DNA of 64,000 nt from Clostridium sp. GTDB taxonomy: Bacteria > Bacillota > Clostridia > Clostridiales > Clostridiaceae. Both the position numbers and the translations under genes were made by a program. Under the pieces are notes generated by a model that saw only the letters and a program-made list of their open reading frames with translations, did not search any database and was not told the origin of the DNA. Where the stretch lies: the NCBI RefSeq assembly GCF_029267215.1, contig NZ_JARIDH010000081.1, forward strand, positions 40,336 to 104,335, given 5' to 3'. Every line of letters starts with the position of its first letter. The first letter of the stretch is position 1. Below are positions 1-8,765 of the stretch, piece by piece.

Positions 1-26
1 ATATATTTAAATAAGAGGATTTAGAT

Positions 27-1712
27 ATGAATAATGTAAAAAAAAGATTTAAGATTTATCTAAGTGTTTTGGTATTATGCATAATCTCAATAGGGGTTTT
101 AATGTATAAATATTTTTTAGATAATAAAAGGGATTATAAAGAACGATTAAAAGATGTTAATGAAATTGTTATTGACACTCAAAAGAAAAGGATTAAAGAA
201 ATTGTAGATAATACAATAAATAATATTGAATTAGATCAAGAAAGAGTCATAAGTACAAAAGAGAAAGAGATTGAGGGTATTTTACTTCTTTTTGATAATT
301 TAGGTAAAGACTTAAGCACAAAAAAGATAGTTAATATAGTTCAAAAAATTGGAAATAAATTTGATGAAAATTCAAAAATAAGATTAATTGTATGGAATGT
401 AGATAAAAAGAAGATAGAATACTCAAATGATAAAAATATAGATACTAACAATATAGATAAAGAAGATGTTTTAAGATATACAAAAGATAACTATGAATTA
501 AGAAAAATTAAAAATATAGGAAGTTCTAAAATATTAATTTTGGGAGTGAGTAAAAAAGACATAGATGATAAAGTAAAGCAAATTTCTATTAAGCGGATAA
601 GAGAATCTAAATTAGATGATTGTGGATATATATGGATTAATGAAATAGTAAATTATAATGGAGGAGAAAATTATGCTAAAAGATTAGTTAATCCAAATTT
701 AAAAGATAGAGAAGGCGAATTTTTATCAACAAATCTTAAAGATTGTGATGGAAGAAGACCTTATTTAAAAGAACTAGATGATATAAAGGAAAAAGGTGAA
801 TCATATAATGAATATAATTTTAAGAAGCCAAACTCAAATGAGATAGGTTTAAAATTAAGCTATGCTAAACTTTATAAAAAGTATAATTGGATAATAGCAA
901 CTGGAGTATATTTAGATGATTTACAAAGTTATAATAAAAAATACAACAAAGAATTTCAAGAAAAGTTTAAAAAACAAGAGGTAGTAAGAATGATTAATAT
1001 TTTACTATTATTTATTTATGCTATTATTACAGGTGGAATAATTTTCAATTATACTACAATGAAAAAAAAGATAATAATTAAAGAAAAAAATAGGTTGTTA
1101 AAATCTCATTATGATATACTCTCTCATAAGAATGATGAGGCTAATAAAATAATTCATGATATCAAAAATCACTTAACAACTATGTATGCATTAGCAAAAG
1201 AAGATAACAATAACTTAGTAGAATATTTAAATAGTGTAGATAAAGATATACATAAATATGGAAATAAAGTTATAACTGGAAATAAAATTGTGGATATTGT
1301 TTTAAATGAAAATATGGAATTGATGAAAAAAAAGAATATAAATTTCATACATAGTATTGAAAAAATAAATTTAGATTTTATAGAAAATAAAGATTTAGTA
1401 GGTATTTTAAGTAATTTATTTAATAATGCAATTGAAAGTGTAGAAAAGTGTAATGAAAAAGAAGTAGAATTTATATTATATAGTTTTAATAATGGCTATG
1501 TAATTATTAAAATGGTTAACACTTGTGAAAAGGAGCCTGTTGTTAAAGGTGGTAAACTAGTTACAACAAAAGCAAAGAAAGATCATCATGGATATGGTGT
1601 TGGAATAGTAGAATCAATAATAAAAAAATACAACGGCGATTTAGAATGGGAATATAATAAAGAAAATGAGCTTTTTAGTATTTTAATAATGATTCCTATT
1701 AAAGAGGATTAG
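27..1712 (+). CDS. Cache-domain sensor histidine kinase (GHKL type)
   Basis: A membrane sensor kinase that should phosphorylate a response regulator. A TM helix lies at about residues 10-29, an extracellular Cache-like domain follows (the stretch CGYIWINE to IIATGVYLDD, about 200-310, is typical of single Cache domains that bind small molecules), then a second TM near 328-346. The cytoplasmic part has the GHKL phosphoacceptor motif HDIKNHL, an N-box (NLFNNAIES) and the late glycine box GYGVGIVES. The start has a good ribosome site (AAGAGGAT). No response regulator follows; a partner could lie upstream of the window. A hairpin terminator closes it. The kinase class is clear; ligand and partner are unknown. 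Confidence 0.85.
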   Translation: MNNVKKRFKIYLSVLVLCIISIGVLMYKYFLDNKRDYKERLKDVNEIVIDTQKKRIKEIVDNTINNIELDQERVISTKEKEIEGILLLFDNLGKDLSTKKIVNIVQKIGNKFDENSKIRLIVWNVDKKKIEYSNDKNIDTNNIDKEDVLRYTKDNYELRKIKNIGSSKILILGVSKKDIDDKVKQISIKRIRESKLDDCGYIWINEIVNYNGGENYAKRLVNPNLKDREGEFLSTNLKDCDGRRPYLKELDDIKEKGESYNEYNFKKPNSNEIGLKLSYAKLYKKYNWIIATGVYLDDLQSYNKKYNKEFQEKFKKQEVVRMINILLLFIYAIITGGIIFNYTTMKKKIIIKEKNRLLKSHYDILSHKNDEANKIIHDIKNHLTTMYALAKEDNNNLVEYLNSVDKDIHKYGNKVITGNKIVDIVLNENMELMKKKNINFIHSIEKINLDFIENKDLVGILSNLFNNAIESVEKCNEKEVEFILYSFNNGYVIIKMVNTCEKEPVVKGGKLVTTKAKKDHHGYGVGIVESIIKKYNGDLEWEYNKENELFSILIMIPIKED

Positions 1713-1736
1713 TTAATGCCCCATTGTAATTTTTAT

Positions 1737-1768
1737 AGAAGAACTCAAAAAAGAGTTCTTCTTTTTTT
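1737..1768 (+). terminator. Intrinsic terminator after the sensor kinase
   Basis: A perfect 10-bp stem (AGAAGAACTC with GAGTTCTTCT), a six-A loop and a run of seven T. It separates the kinase gene from the surface protein gene. Confidence 0.9.
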
Positions 1769-1918
1769 ATCAGAAATTTAACTTTATGTTACATCATTTT
1801 TTTGTTTTTTTTAGAAAAATGTTGACAAAAAATTTTGTTGCAAAAATATATAATGAAAATATAAAATAGTGTACTTTATAAATTTATAAAAAATGTATCA
1901 AAGAAGGGCGGAATTTAT

Positions 1919-2944
1919 ATGAGTAAATTAAAAAACAAAATAGCTAAGACAATAACGGCCACTGTAACAACGACTGTAATAGCTACAGGTGTATATGCTC
2001 CTTTTAGCAGTTTAACACAAGTTTCAGCAGCTCAGTTAAGATTAACAGATGAAGAAATTATGAACATTCAAAAAGATAGAGAGATAACAGAAATAATAAA
2101 TAGTAAAGAATATAAAGAGTTGGTGAAGAGTATAAATCTTGCTGAAAGAATATCTGGGTCAAAGGATGCTGATTCTATATACACAAAAGATTCATTGAAA
2201 AAGTTAAGGGATGAAATTAAGAATTCAAAAAAAGTAGTAGATGAAAAGCAAAATTTAACAAAAGAATTAGTTCAAAAAACAAGAGATAAGTTAGATTTAG
2301 CTATAGTTAATATGATTAAATTAAAAGATCTTAAACCTGAAATAAAGAAACCAGAGGTAAATAAACCTGAAACAAAGAAACCAGAGGTAAATAAACCTGA
2401 AATAAAGAAGCCTGAGGTAAATAAACCTGAAACAAAGAAACCAGAGGTAAATAAGCCTGAAATAAAGAAGCCAGAGGTAAATAAGCCTGAAATAAAGAAA
2501 CCAGAGGTAAATAAGCCTGAAATAAAGAAGCCAGAGGTAAATAAGCCTGAAATAAAGAAGCCAGAGGTAAATAAACCTGAAATAAAGAAGCCAGAGGTAA
2601 ATAAGCCTGAAATAAAGAAACCAGAGGTAAATAAACCTGAAATAAAGAAACCAGAGGTAAATAAACCTGAAATAAAGAAGCCAGAGGTAAATAAACCTGA
2701 AACAAAGAAACCAGAGGTAAACAAACCTGAAATAAAGAAGCCAGAGGTAAATAAACCTGAAACAAAGAAACCAGAGGTAAACAAACCTGAAACAAAGAAA
2801 CCAGAGGTAAAGAAAGTTGATAAAAGTGAAAGAGCAATTCCTAAAACTGGGGATTCAGGGGTATTAGGATTTGCAACTTTAGGATTTACGAGTTTGTTAG
2901 GACTTGTTTTAAATAAATTTAAATTTAGAAAAAATAACTTTTAA
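1919..2944 (+). CDS. IPKTG cell-wall-anchored surface protein with 10-residue repeats
   Basis: A secreted protein attached to peptidoglycan by sortase. Residues 1-38 are a signal peptide ending SAA. Residues about 67-133 look like one FIVAR-type three-helix module (LAERISGSKDA onward, then YTKDSLKKL). Sixteen tandem 10-residue units of the type E(I/T)KKPEVNKP follow (about 141-300), a Pro/Lys/Glu-rich stalk that probably spans the wall. The C terminus has the sorting signal IPKTGD, a hydrophobic stretch and a basic tail. The start is preceded by AAGGGCGG. No ligand-binding domain beyond the FIVAR-like part is visible, so the role (adhesion, wall association) is open. The long antisense ORFs across the repeats are artefacts. 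Confidence 0.88.
   Translation: MSKLKNKIAKTITATVTTTVIATGVYAPFSSLTQVSAAQLRLTDEEIMNIQKDREITEIINSKEYKELVKSINLAERISGSKDADSIYTKDSLKKLRDEIKNSKKVVDEKQNLTKELVQKTRDKLDLAIVNMIKLKDLKPEIKKPEVNKPETKKPEVNKPEIKKPEVNKPETKKPEVNKPEIKKPEVNKPEIKKPEVNKPEIKKPEVNKPEIKKPEVNKPEIKKPEVNKPEIKKPEVNKPEIKKPEVNKPEIKKPEVNKPETKKPEVNKPEIKKPEVNKPETKKPEVNKPETKKPEVKKVDKSERAIPKTGDSGVLGFATLGFTSLLGLVLNKFKFRKNNF
2341..2820 (+). repeat. Sixteen 30-bp tandem repeats inside the surface protein gene
   Basis: Exactly 480 bp with a 30-bp period. Units differ only at a few positions: ATA/ACA (Ile or Thr), AAA/AAG, CCA/CCT, and AAT/AAC. The last unit degenerates into KKVDK. The near identity implies recent expansion, so copy number probably differs between strains. 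Confidence 0.95.
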
Positions 2945-3193
2945 TATTTATAGTTAAAGTTTATTTTTGTAAATATTTAAAAAGCTCAAAAGTTTTTTAA
3001 TTTTAATAAAAAAAAGATAAGTCAACTTTGTTTTATGTATGATACTATTAAATTAGCTACTTAAATGTGGCTAAAAACACTTCAAATTATGTATATTTTT
3101 TAATTAACTAACTAACTAACAATTAAAATTTTCATTACCTAAAAGATTAAAAAGCAGATAGTTCAAAATCAAGTCAAAGTCAAAATTAAGTTT
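2945..3193 (+). other. Gene-free stretch with a TAAC microsatellite
   Basis: No open frame with a ribosome site. It holds a short (TAAC)n run near 3104-3121 and AT-rich sequence. It may be the 3' untranslated region of the surface protein gene, because the next convincing terminator is at 3194. Confidence 0.4.
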
Positions 3194-3226
3194 AGAGTGT
3201 CTGAAAATAGACACTCTTTTCTTTTT
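3194..3226 (+). terminator. Intrinsic terminator
   Basis: Perfect 9-bp stem AGAGTGTCT with AGACACTCT, six-base loop, then TTTCTTTTT. It lies 250 bp after the surface protein gene and is the first clear stop for its transcript. Confidence 0.85.
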
Positions 3227-3413
3227 AAACAAAATAAAATTATGTGATAAAAATTTAATAAAAACTATTTGTAATAAATTTACATTAAATTAATAGAAAT
3301 AAAAGGAAAAAACTTAAAGAAAAAGGTATTATTGTATTGTAAGAGTTTATTCAGGAATTTAACTATGAAAAGAGAAATTTATTTATATGATTAAAAAAGG
3401 GGAATTGAAATTT

Positions 3414-3929
3414 ATGGAGGATAGAATAGAAAACTTACAAACAATAATAAAGAAGATTCTAGCCACTACAGATGAACAGATTAACGGGGATTTAAAGGAA
3501 TCCTTAAGATTTAGAATGTCAGTAGCAGAGAATATGCGTGGTGAGGTTAGACATTTAAAATGCTTAAGGGAGTTAGCAGAAAATAAGCTACAGGAATTTT
3601 TCTTGAAGGAGGATTTCCCTAAAAATTATAATAATTTCTTAAGAGTTTGGGGTGAACTTAGAGAGAAAGCTAAAGATTTTTGCAATGATCCTAAGTATGA
3701 TTATACTGAAGAAAGATATAAGTATGAGTTTATATATTATGAGGTTTACTGTAATGTATATTTAAGGTATTCTTTAGGGGTACTTTTTAATGGATATAAT
3801 CAGCTTATAATTGATGAATTAAAAAATTATAATTATTTAGAGATAATTCAAATGTATAGATATTATCTTCATAAAATAACTCTTAGAAAATTAGAGAAGA
3901 GTTTTAAATTAGAAAAAGTAAATATTTAG
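3414..3929 (+). CDS. Hypothetical helical protein
   Basis: Not recognised. A 171-residue soluble protein, probably all alpha-helical, with many charged residues in the first half (LRFRMSVAENMRGEVRHLK) and Tyr-rich segments in the second (YKYEFIYYEVYCNVYLRYS). No signal peptide or TM helix. The ATG at 3414 is preferred to the in-frame ATG at 3387 because AAAAGGGGA lies at the right distance before 3414. It stands alone between two terminators. No function is proposed. Confidence 0.65.
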   Translation: MEDRIENLQTIIKKILATTDEQINGDLKESLRFRMSVAENMRGEVRHLKCLRELAENKLQEFFLKEDFPKNYNNFLRVWGELREKAKDFCNDPKYDYTEERYKYEFIYYEVYCNVYLRYSLGVLFNGYNQLIIDELKNYNYLEIIQMYRYYLHKITLRKLEKSFKLEKVNI

Positions 3930-3943
3930 TATGATTTTTTAAT

Positions 3944-4046
3944 AGAGTTTTTTCAGAGCTTATAAGTAAATTTATAAATAAGTTAGTTATTTAATTTCAC
4001 CAACAAATTTATAAGTTTGATTAAGGGGGTGAGAAAACTCTTTTTT
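3944..4046 (+). terminator. Large nested hairpin terminator
   Basis: AGAGTTTT at 3944 pairs with AAAACTCT at 4034, followed by TTTTTT. The 80-base loop holds further inverted repeats (CTTATAA segments; CACC with GGTG). It probably ends the transcript of the preceding hypothetical gene. The rest, to 4275, is AT-rich promoter sequence for the ABC genes. Confidence 0.55.
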
Positions 4047-4275
4047 ACTATTCCATAATTTTATAGGTTTAATTAGTAATTGATTTGTACCAAGTTCTAT
4101 AGTTAAAATAAAAGATTTTTACTCAGGATTAAAATTTACAATAAAAAGTAGGTTTAAAATTATTAAATTAGATTAAATAAAGATTTTAACTAAACACTAT
4201 ATTTAAAAAATGGTAAAATAATGTTATTATTTTATTAACAAAATTATCTAAATAGAAAGAGGGGATTGAGAATAT

Positions 4276-5166
4276 ATGAGGATTGAAGCCAAAGAAATAA
4301 GTAAGTCATTTGGAGATGTTAAGGCTTTGCAAAGTTTAAGCTTTACAATTGAAAAAGGAAAGGCTTTAGGATTACTTGGGAGAAATGGTGCTGGAAAAAC
4401 AACAGCTATAAGACTTCTACTTGGTATAATTCCAAGTGATACAGGAAAAGTTTTAGTAGATAATAAAAAACTAAATTTTGAGGATAAGTCTTTTGGATAT
4501 TTACCAGAGGAAAGAGGGCTTTATCTTAAATACAAAGTTAAAAACCAACTTATGTACTTTGCATCTCTTTATGGAATTAAGAGAAAGGATGCTTTAAAAA
4601 GTATTGAGTATTGGCTTGAAAAATTTGAGATAAGCGAGTATTTAAATAAAAAGGTTGAAACTTTATCAAAGGGGAATAAACAAAAAATTCAACTTATAAT
4701 CGCACTTATGCATGATCCAGAAGTAATAATTTTAGATGAGCCATTTAGTGGACTAGATCCAGTAAATGTGGAACTTTTCAAAAGTGTAATTAGAGAACTT
4801 CTTCAGCAAGGAAAAACTTTGATTTTTAGTAGTCATAGAATGTCTGATGTAGAAGAGTTTTGTGATGATATTATAATGCTTAAAAAGGGTGAAACAATTC
4901 TTCAAGGAAATCTTAATAAGATAAAAGAAGAGTATGGAATTAAAGGACTTGTTGTTGAAGGAAAAGAAGAGGTTAAAACATTCTTAGAGAGTGAAGGATT
5001 TACTCCTTTTGAATTTAAGAAGGGGAGTTATAGAATAGATCTTAAGGATTTAGAAAAAGCTAAGGAACTTCTAAGAAAAATCACCAATTCTAATATGGAT
5101 ATAATAGGTTTTTACTTTGAAAGGCCTTCATTAAATGATATCTTTATAGAAAGGTTAGGTGATTAA
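4276..5166 (+). CDS. ABC transporter ATPase, NatA-like
   Basis: ATP-hydrolysing subunit of an ABC-2 type exporter. Walker A is GRNGAGKTT (about residue 36), the signature is LSKGNKQ, Walker B is VIILDEPFSGLDP and the switch His is in SSHRMSD. The C-terminal 80 residues after the nucleotide domain fit the extra domain found in NatA-type ATPases. It is followed at once by its permease, with stop and start nearly touching, so the pair is one operon. NatAB-type systems export sodium or other small compounds; the substrate here cannot be read from sequence. Confidence 0.88.
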   Translation: MRIEAKEISKSFGDVKALQSLSFTIEKGKALGLLGRNGAGKTTAIRLLLGIIPSDTGKVLVDNKKLNFEDKSFGYLPEERGLYLKYKVKNQLMYFASLYGIKRKDALKSIEYWLEKFEISEYLNKKVETLSKGNKQKIQLIIALMHDPEVIILDEPFSGLDPVNVELFKSVIRELLQQGKTLIFSSHRMSDVEEFCDDIIMLKKGETILQGNLNKIKEEYGIKGLVVEGKEEVKTFLESEGFTPFEFKKGSYRIDLKDLEKAKELLRKITNSNMDIIGFYFERPSLNDIFIERLGD

Positions 5167-5167
5167 T

Positions 5168-6379
5168 ATGAAGAAGTTTTGGAGTATTTTTGCTTTTACT
5201 TATAAAGAATTTATAAAGAATAAAGGACTTATAATTTCCACAATAATTACATTAGTTTTAATGCTTGGATTTTTTAATGCTAACAAGATAATTGGATTAT
5301 TTAAAGGAAATTCTTCTAAGGACTTAATTATGGTAAGTACACAAGCTAGAGAAGAGGTTTTAAATAAGGATGTATTAAGTAGATTAAATGATCATGGCTT
5401 TGAAATTCAATTAACTAATAATGAGGATGAAGCTTATAAGATTAAAAAGGAAATTAAAAATGGAGATTCAAAATATAAAGCTTTGCTTGAGATAACAGAA
5501 GGAAAAGAATTAACAGGAAAACTTTTTGTAAATGAAATACCTAAAGAATCTTTAACTAAGAAGATTAATACAATTTTAAACGATGCTAAATTTACCTTTA
5601 CTATGCATAAATATAATTTAACTAAAGATGAGTATGAAAATATAATGAGTCCTGCTAAATTAGAGATTATTCAAAGTGGTAATGCATCTCATGAAAGAAT
5701 GATCTTAGTTTATGCTCTTGTATTTGGAATATATATGATAACTCTTACTTTTGGAAGTATGGTTGCAAATTCAGTTGTAGAAGAGAAAAGTAATAGAATA
5801 ATGGAAACATTAATAACAATGGCTAAACCTATGGAATTATTCTTTGGAAAAGTATTAGGAGTTTGTGCAGTTGGACTTACTCAAATTGCTATTTTTTTAG
5901 GATTTGGCTTTATAATGCTTAAGACATCTGGAATAAGTTTAGAAGCAATAAGTTCATTAAACTTAAATGCAGGAATAATATTTTCTTTTATTTTTTACTT
6001 TATTTTAGGATATTTAACATTTTCAATGCTTTATGCAGCAGTTGCCTCCCTTGCAACAAGTTCGCAGGATGTAAACTCATCAATGGGGGCAATAACATTT
6101 ATTTTTGTAGGAGTTTTCATGCTTGCAATGAATTGTATGTTTAATATTGAATCAACCTTAGCAAAAGTATTTAGCTATGTTCCATTTGCTTCCCCTTTAA
6201 TAATGTTTGAGAGAATAGTATTATCTAAGGTTACATTTATGGAAATATTAATAACTACCATAATAAACGTAGGTTTCATATTAATAGTTGGATATTTCAG
6301 TAGTAAATTATACAAAAAAGGATCTTTACACTATGGTAAAAAAGCTTCTTTAATTAAGATGATTAGAGGAAAAGAGTAA
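5168..6379 (+). CDS. ABC-2 type permease, NatB-like
   Basis: Membrane subunit of the exporter. One TM helix near the N terminus (IISTIITLVLMLGFF), a long extracytoplasmic domain of about 130 residues, then five or six TM helices from residue 180 on, the usual ABC2_membrane_3/NatB layout. The motif VVEEKSNRIMETLITMAKPMEL is the conserved cytoplasmic loop of these permeases. I chose the ATG at 5168, 403 residues, with AGGTG just before it; a GTG at 5159 overlaps the upstream stop and is a possible alternative. Confidence 0.85.
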   Translation: MKKFWSIFAFTYKEFIKNKGLIISTIITLVLMLGFFNANKIIGLFKGNSSKDLIMVSTQAREEVLNKDVLSRLNDHGFEIQLTNNEDEAYKIKKEIKNGDSKYKALLEITEGKELTGKLFVNEIPKESLTKKINTILNDAKFTFTMHKYNLTKDEYENIMSPAKLEIIQSGNASHERMILVYALVFGIYMITLTFGSMVANSVVEEKSNRIMETLITMAKPMELFFGKVLGVCAVGLTQIAIFLGFGFIMLKTSGISLEAISSLNLNAGIIFSFIFYFILGYLTFSMLYAAVASLATSSQDVNSSMGAITFIFVGVFMLAMNCMFNIESTLAKVFSYVPFASPLIMFERIVLSKVTFMEILITTIINVGFILIVGYFSSKLYKKGSLHYGKKASLIKMIRGKE

Positions 6380-6462
6380 ATTGTGATGAAATTTTGGTGT
6401 TTGTAAAATAATAGTAAGTGTGGTATTATTCATCAATAAGAAATATTATGGGAGTGATTTTT

Positions 6463-7455
6463 ATGTGTACAAGCTTAACATTAGAAACAAAAGATGGATT
6501 TCACTTATTTGGAAGGAATATGGATTTAGAATATTCATTTAATCAGTCAATAATATATATACCAAGAAATTATAAAGCTATTAATAAAGGGGATAATAAT
6601 AGGGAAACAAAGACTAAGTATGCAATATTAGGAATGGGTACAACTTTTAATAATTATCCTACCTTTGCAGATGCTATGAATGAAAAAGGGGTAGCCTGTG
6701 CAGGGTTAAACTTTCCAGGATATGCTAAATATTCAGAGGAAATAGTAGAAGGAAAAAATAATGTTCCAGTATATGATTTTCCACTTTGGATATTAGCTAA
6801 TTTTAGCAGCTTAGAAGAGGTTAAAAAAGAATTAGAAAATACAGTTATAGTTGATATACCAATAGATAAAAAGATACAAAATACAACTATGCATTGGATG
6901 GTAACAGACAAAACAGGTAAATCAATAGTAATTGAGAATACAATAGATGGCTTAAAGGTATTTGATAATAAGGTGGGTGTTTTGACAAATTCACCATCTT
7001 TTGATTGGCATATGACAAATTTACGTCAGTATATATCAATGAATAATAATCATGTTAGTTCAAATAAAGTTGGAGAGGAAGAATTAACAGCTTTAGGAGT
7101 AGGAACTGGATTAATTGGTTTTCCAGGAGATTTTACACCAGCTTCTAGATTTGTGAGAACAGTTTATTTAAGAAATGCCATGATGACAAATGCAAAAGAA
7201 ACAGCTGATATAATGGGCTTTTTCCACATACTAAATAATGTGGCCATGGTAAAAGGTTCTGTAATGACTAAGGATAATAAAATTGATATGACACAATATA
7301 CAAGTTGTATGGATTTGGAAAATAAAGTTTATTATTATAACACTTATGATAGCAGTCAATTAAATGCAATAGATATGAAAAAAGAAGATTTAAATGGAAA
7401 AGAAATAAAGATTTTTAAATATAACACAACTTTAAAAATAAATTATGAAAATTAG
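6463..7455 (+). CDS. cbh: Bile salt hydrolase (choloylglycine hydrolase), CBAH-1-like
   Basis: Hydrolyses the amide bond of glycine- or taurine-conjugated bile salts in the cytoplasm. It is an Ntn hydrolase: Cys2 becomes the N-terminal nucleophile after Met removal, so the start must be the ATG at 6463 (330 residues), not the longer frame at 6418. The usual catalytic residues are all present: Cys2, Arg18, Asp21, Asn83, Asn176 and Arg229, one position later than in the known 329-residue C. perfringens CBAH-1 for the last three because of a one-residue insertion. From memory the sequence differs at many positions from CBAH-1, so this may be a paralogue or divergent allele. It has its own ribosome site (GGGAGTG) and looks monocistronic. 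Confidence 0.93.
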   Translation: MCTSLTLETKDGFHLFGRNMDLEYSFNQSIIYIPRNYKAINKGDNNRETKTKYAILGMGTTFNNYPTFADAMNEKGVACAGLNFPGYAKYSEEIVEGKNNVPVYDFPLWILANFSSLEEVKKELENTVIVDIPIDKKIQNTTMHWMVTDKTGKSIVIENTIDGLKVFDNKVGVLTNSPSFDWHMTNLRQYISMNNNHVSSNKVGEEELTALGVGTGLIGFPGDFTPASRFVRTVYLRNAMMTNAKETADIMGFFHILNNVAMVKGSVMTKDNKIDMTQYTSCMDLENKVYYYNTYDSSQLNAIDMKKEDLNGKEIKIFKYNTTLKINYEN

Positions 7456-7568
7456 TGTAGTATTATAATTCAATGTGAAATTAAATCTTGTTTTAAAACT
7501 TTGAGTAAATATTTTCTATATGAAACTAGAAAATCATATTAATTTAGCATTAATTTTAAATAAAAATA

Positions 7569-7597
7569 TTGAAAATATTAAAAGTTGAGTATATAAT
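7569..7597 (+). promoter_or_regulatory. Promoter of the T-box operon
   Basis: TTGAAA at 7569, a 17-bp spacer and TATAAT at 7592. It sits just upstream of the T-box leader and should start transcription near 7604. Confidence 0.7.
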
Positions 7598-7603
7598 ATA
7601 AAA

Positions 7604-8033
7604 AAATGAAAACAAATTAAAAACTATGAAAAGAAATAGTAGATTAAGTGGACTTTTCAGAGAGCTAATGGTTTTGGTGTGAATTTAGTAGGAAAGCTTA
7701 GTTGAAGCAGTCTTGGAGTTTCTTGTTGAGAACTAAAAGTTTAAATAATTTTAATAGCTAATTTTACTTAATATTAGTTTTAATAAATACTATTTAAAAA
7801 TTTTTAAGAAAAATGATTTATAACTTTTAATTAGATTAAGACGAGTTCCTCCCGTTATAGAGGATGGAAATTAATTGAGATATTAGTAATCAATATTTAG
7901 AATAATATTTTTTGTGTTGCTAATAATATTAATAGATTTCCAACTGAGGTGAGTAAACATAAGTTTTTACTTATTAGGGTGGTACCGCGAAGTAGTTCCT
8001 TCGTCCCTTTTTGGGATGATGGAACTTTTTTTA
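7604..8033 (+). promoter_or_regulatory. T-box leader, alanine type (specifier GCA)
   Basis: A tRNA-sensing riboswitch. Stem I has the conserved AGAGAG and GGTGTGAA elements. The specifier loop reads GAA-GCA-GTC followed by TTGGAG, giving codon GCA at 7707-7709, which would read uncharged tRNA-Ala. The universal T-box sequence AGGGTGGTACCGCG is at 7976-7989, followed by the terminator. The assignment rests on the usual GAA-NNN placement of the codon. It should switch on the downstream regulator and aminotransferase when charged tRNA-Ala is low. Confidence 0.88.
7995..8033 (+). terminator. T-box regulated terminator
   Basis: GTTCCTTCGTCCC pairs with GGGATGATGGAAC across a five-T loop, then seven T. 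The 5' side overlaps the alternative antiterminator, as in all transcription-type T-boxes. Confidence 0.9.
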
Positions 8034-8053
8034 TTTAAATTTAAGATTCTTTT

Positions 8054-8103
8054 TTAAGATGGTCCAAAAGTTCTATCTAAAATCAACACTAGTTAAAACA
8101 GAG
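8054..8103 (-). repeat. Fragment of the 227-bp palindromic element
   Basis: About 50 bp matching one outer arm of the element (AAGATGGT, then CTATCTAAAATCAACACTAG, ending AAAACAGAG). It lies between the T-box terminator and the regulator gene, so it is inside the operon leader. Confidence 0.75.
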
Positions 8104-8282
8104 ATAAATTTAATTGACTAATAAATTATTATTATATGGGGATAGGAAATATCCTATAAGCTTTGGTAAACTTAAACATTAGTTATATTAACTAAGAAGC
8201 ACCAACTTCTGTAAGTGGTGAGTAGTTCACAATACAAATAAATTTCTATAAAAATAAGAAATAACAAGGGGGCAGATTTGTC
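8104..8282 (+). other. Leader segment with two small hairpins
   Basis: Between the element fragment and the Lrp-type gene are a perfect hairpin (ATAGGA, loop AATA, TCCTAT, 8142-8157) and a second stem (CACCAACTT with AAGTGGTG, 8200-8220). No convincing second promoter and no match to an RNA family I know. Confidence 0.35.
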
Positions 8283-8765
8283 ATGGAAGAAATTTTAGAA
8301 ATATTAGAAAAAAACAGTAGATATAGTGATGAAGAAATAGCTGTTATGACAGGTAAAAAGGTTGAGGAAGTTAGAGAGGCTATAAGAGATTATGAAGAGA
8401 AGAGTATTATTGCAGGATATACTACACTTATAAATTGGGAGAATACGGGAAAGGAAACAGTTACGGCCTTAATAGAAGTTAAAATTACTCCTCAAAGAGG
8501 GGTTGGATTTGATAAGGTTGCTGAAAGAATATATAAGTTTCCACAGGTTAAAGCATGTTATTTAATGTCATCTGGTGGTTTTGATTTAACAGTTATTGTC
8601 GAAGGAAAAACAATGAAAGAGGTTGCTATGTTTGTTTCTGATAGACTTGCAATACAAGAATATGTGAAAGGAACAGCCACACATTTTGTATTAAAAAAAT
8701 ACAAAGATCATGGAACTATATTCAGAGAGAAAAAAACAGATGATAGGGAGATGTTATTTATATGA
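8283..8765 (+). CDS. Lrp/AsnC family regulator, AlaR-like
   Basis: A 160-residue DNA-binding protein with an N-terminal winged HTH (about 1-60) and a C-terminal RAM/AsnC ligand domain (about 65-150), the standard Lrp layout. Members bind an amino acid and form octamers. Its stop overlaps the start of the aminotransferase gene by 4 bp (ATGA), so the two are translationally coupled. The same pair (yugG-yugH, also called alaR-alaT) is known in Bacillus subtilis for alanine synthesis, and the alanine T-box in front supports this role. Start context AAGGGGGCAGATTTGTCATG is good. Confidence 0.88.
   Translation: MEEILEILEKNSRYSDEEIAVMTGKKVEEVREAIRDYEEKSIIAGYTTLINWENTGKETVTALIEVKITPQRGVGFDKVAERIYKFPQVKACYLMSSGGFDLTVIVEGKTMKEVAMFVSDRLAIQEYVKGTATHFVLKKYKDHGTIFREKKTDDREMLFI

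Noticed and set aside
2341..2820. Regular 30-bp repeats as a possible CRISPR array
   Set aside because: No spacers; units are contiguous and lie in frame within a surface protein gene.
2272..2837. Two long minus-strand frames across the surface protein repeats
   Set aside because: They arise only because the 30-bp period keeps stops out of other frames; no ribosome site and no sensible protein.
8104..8282. A second riboswitch or small RNA such as 6S between the T-box and the regulator gene
   Set aside because: Two small hairpins are present but no known conserved motif could be matched.
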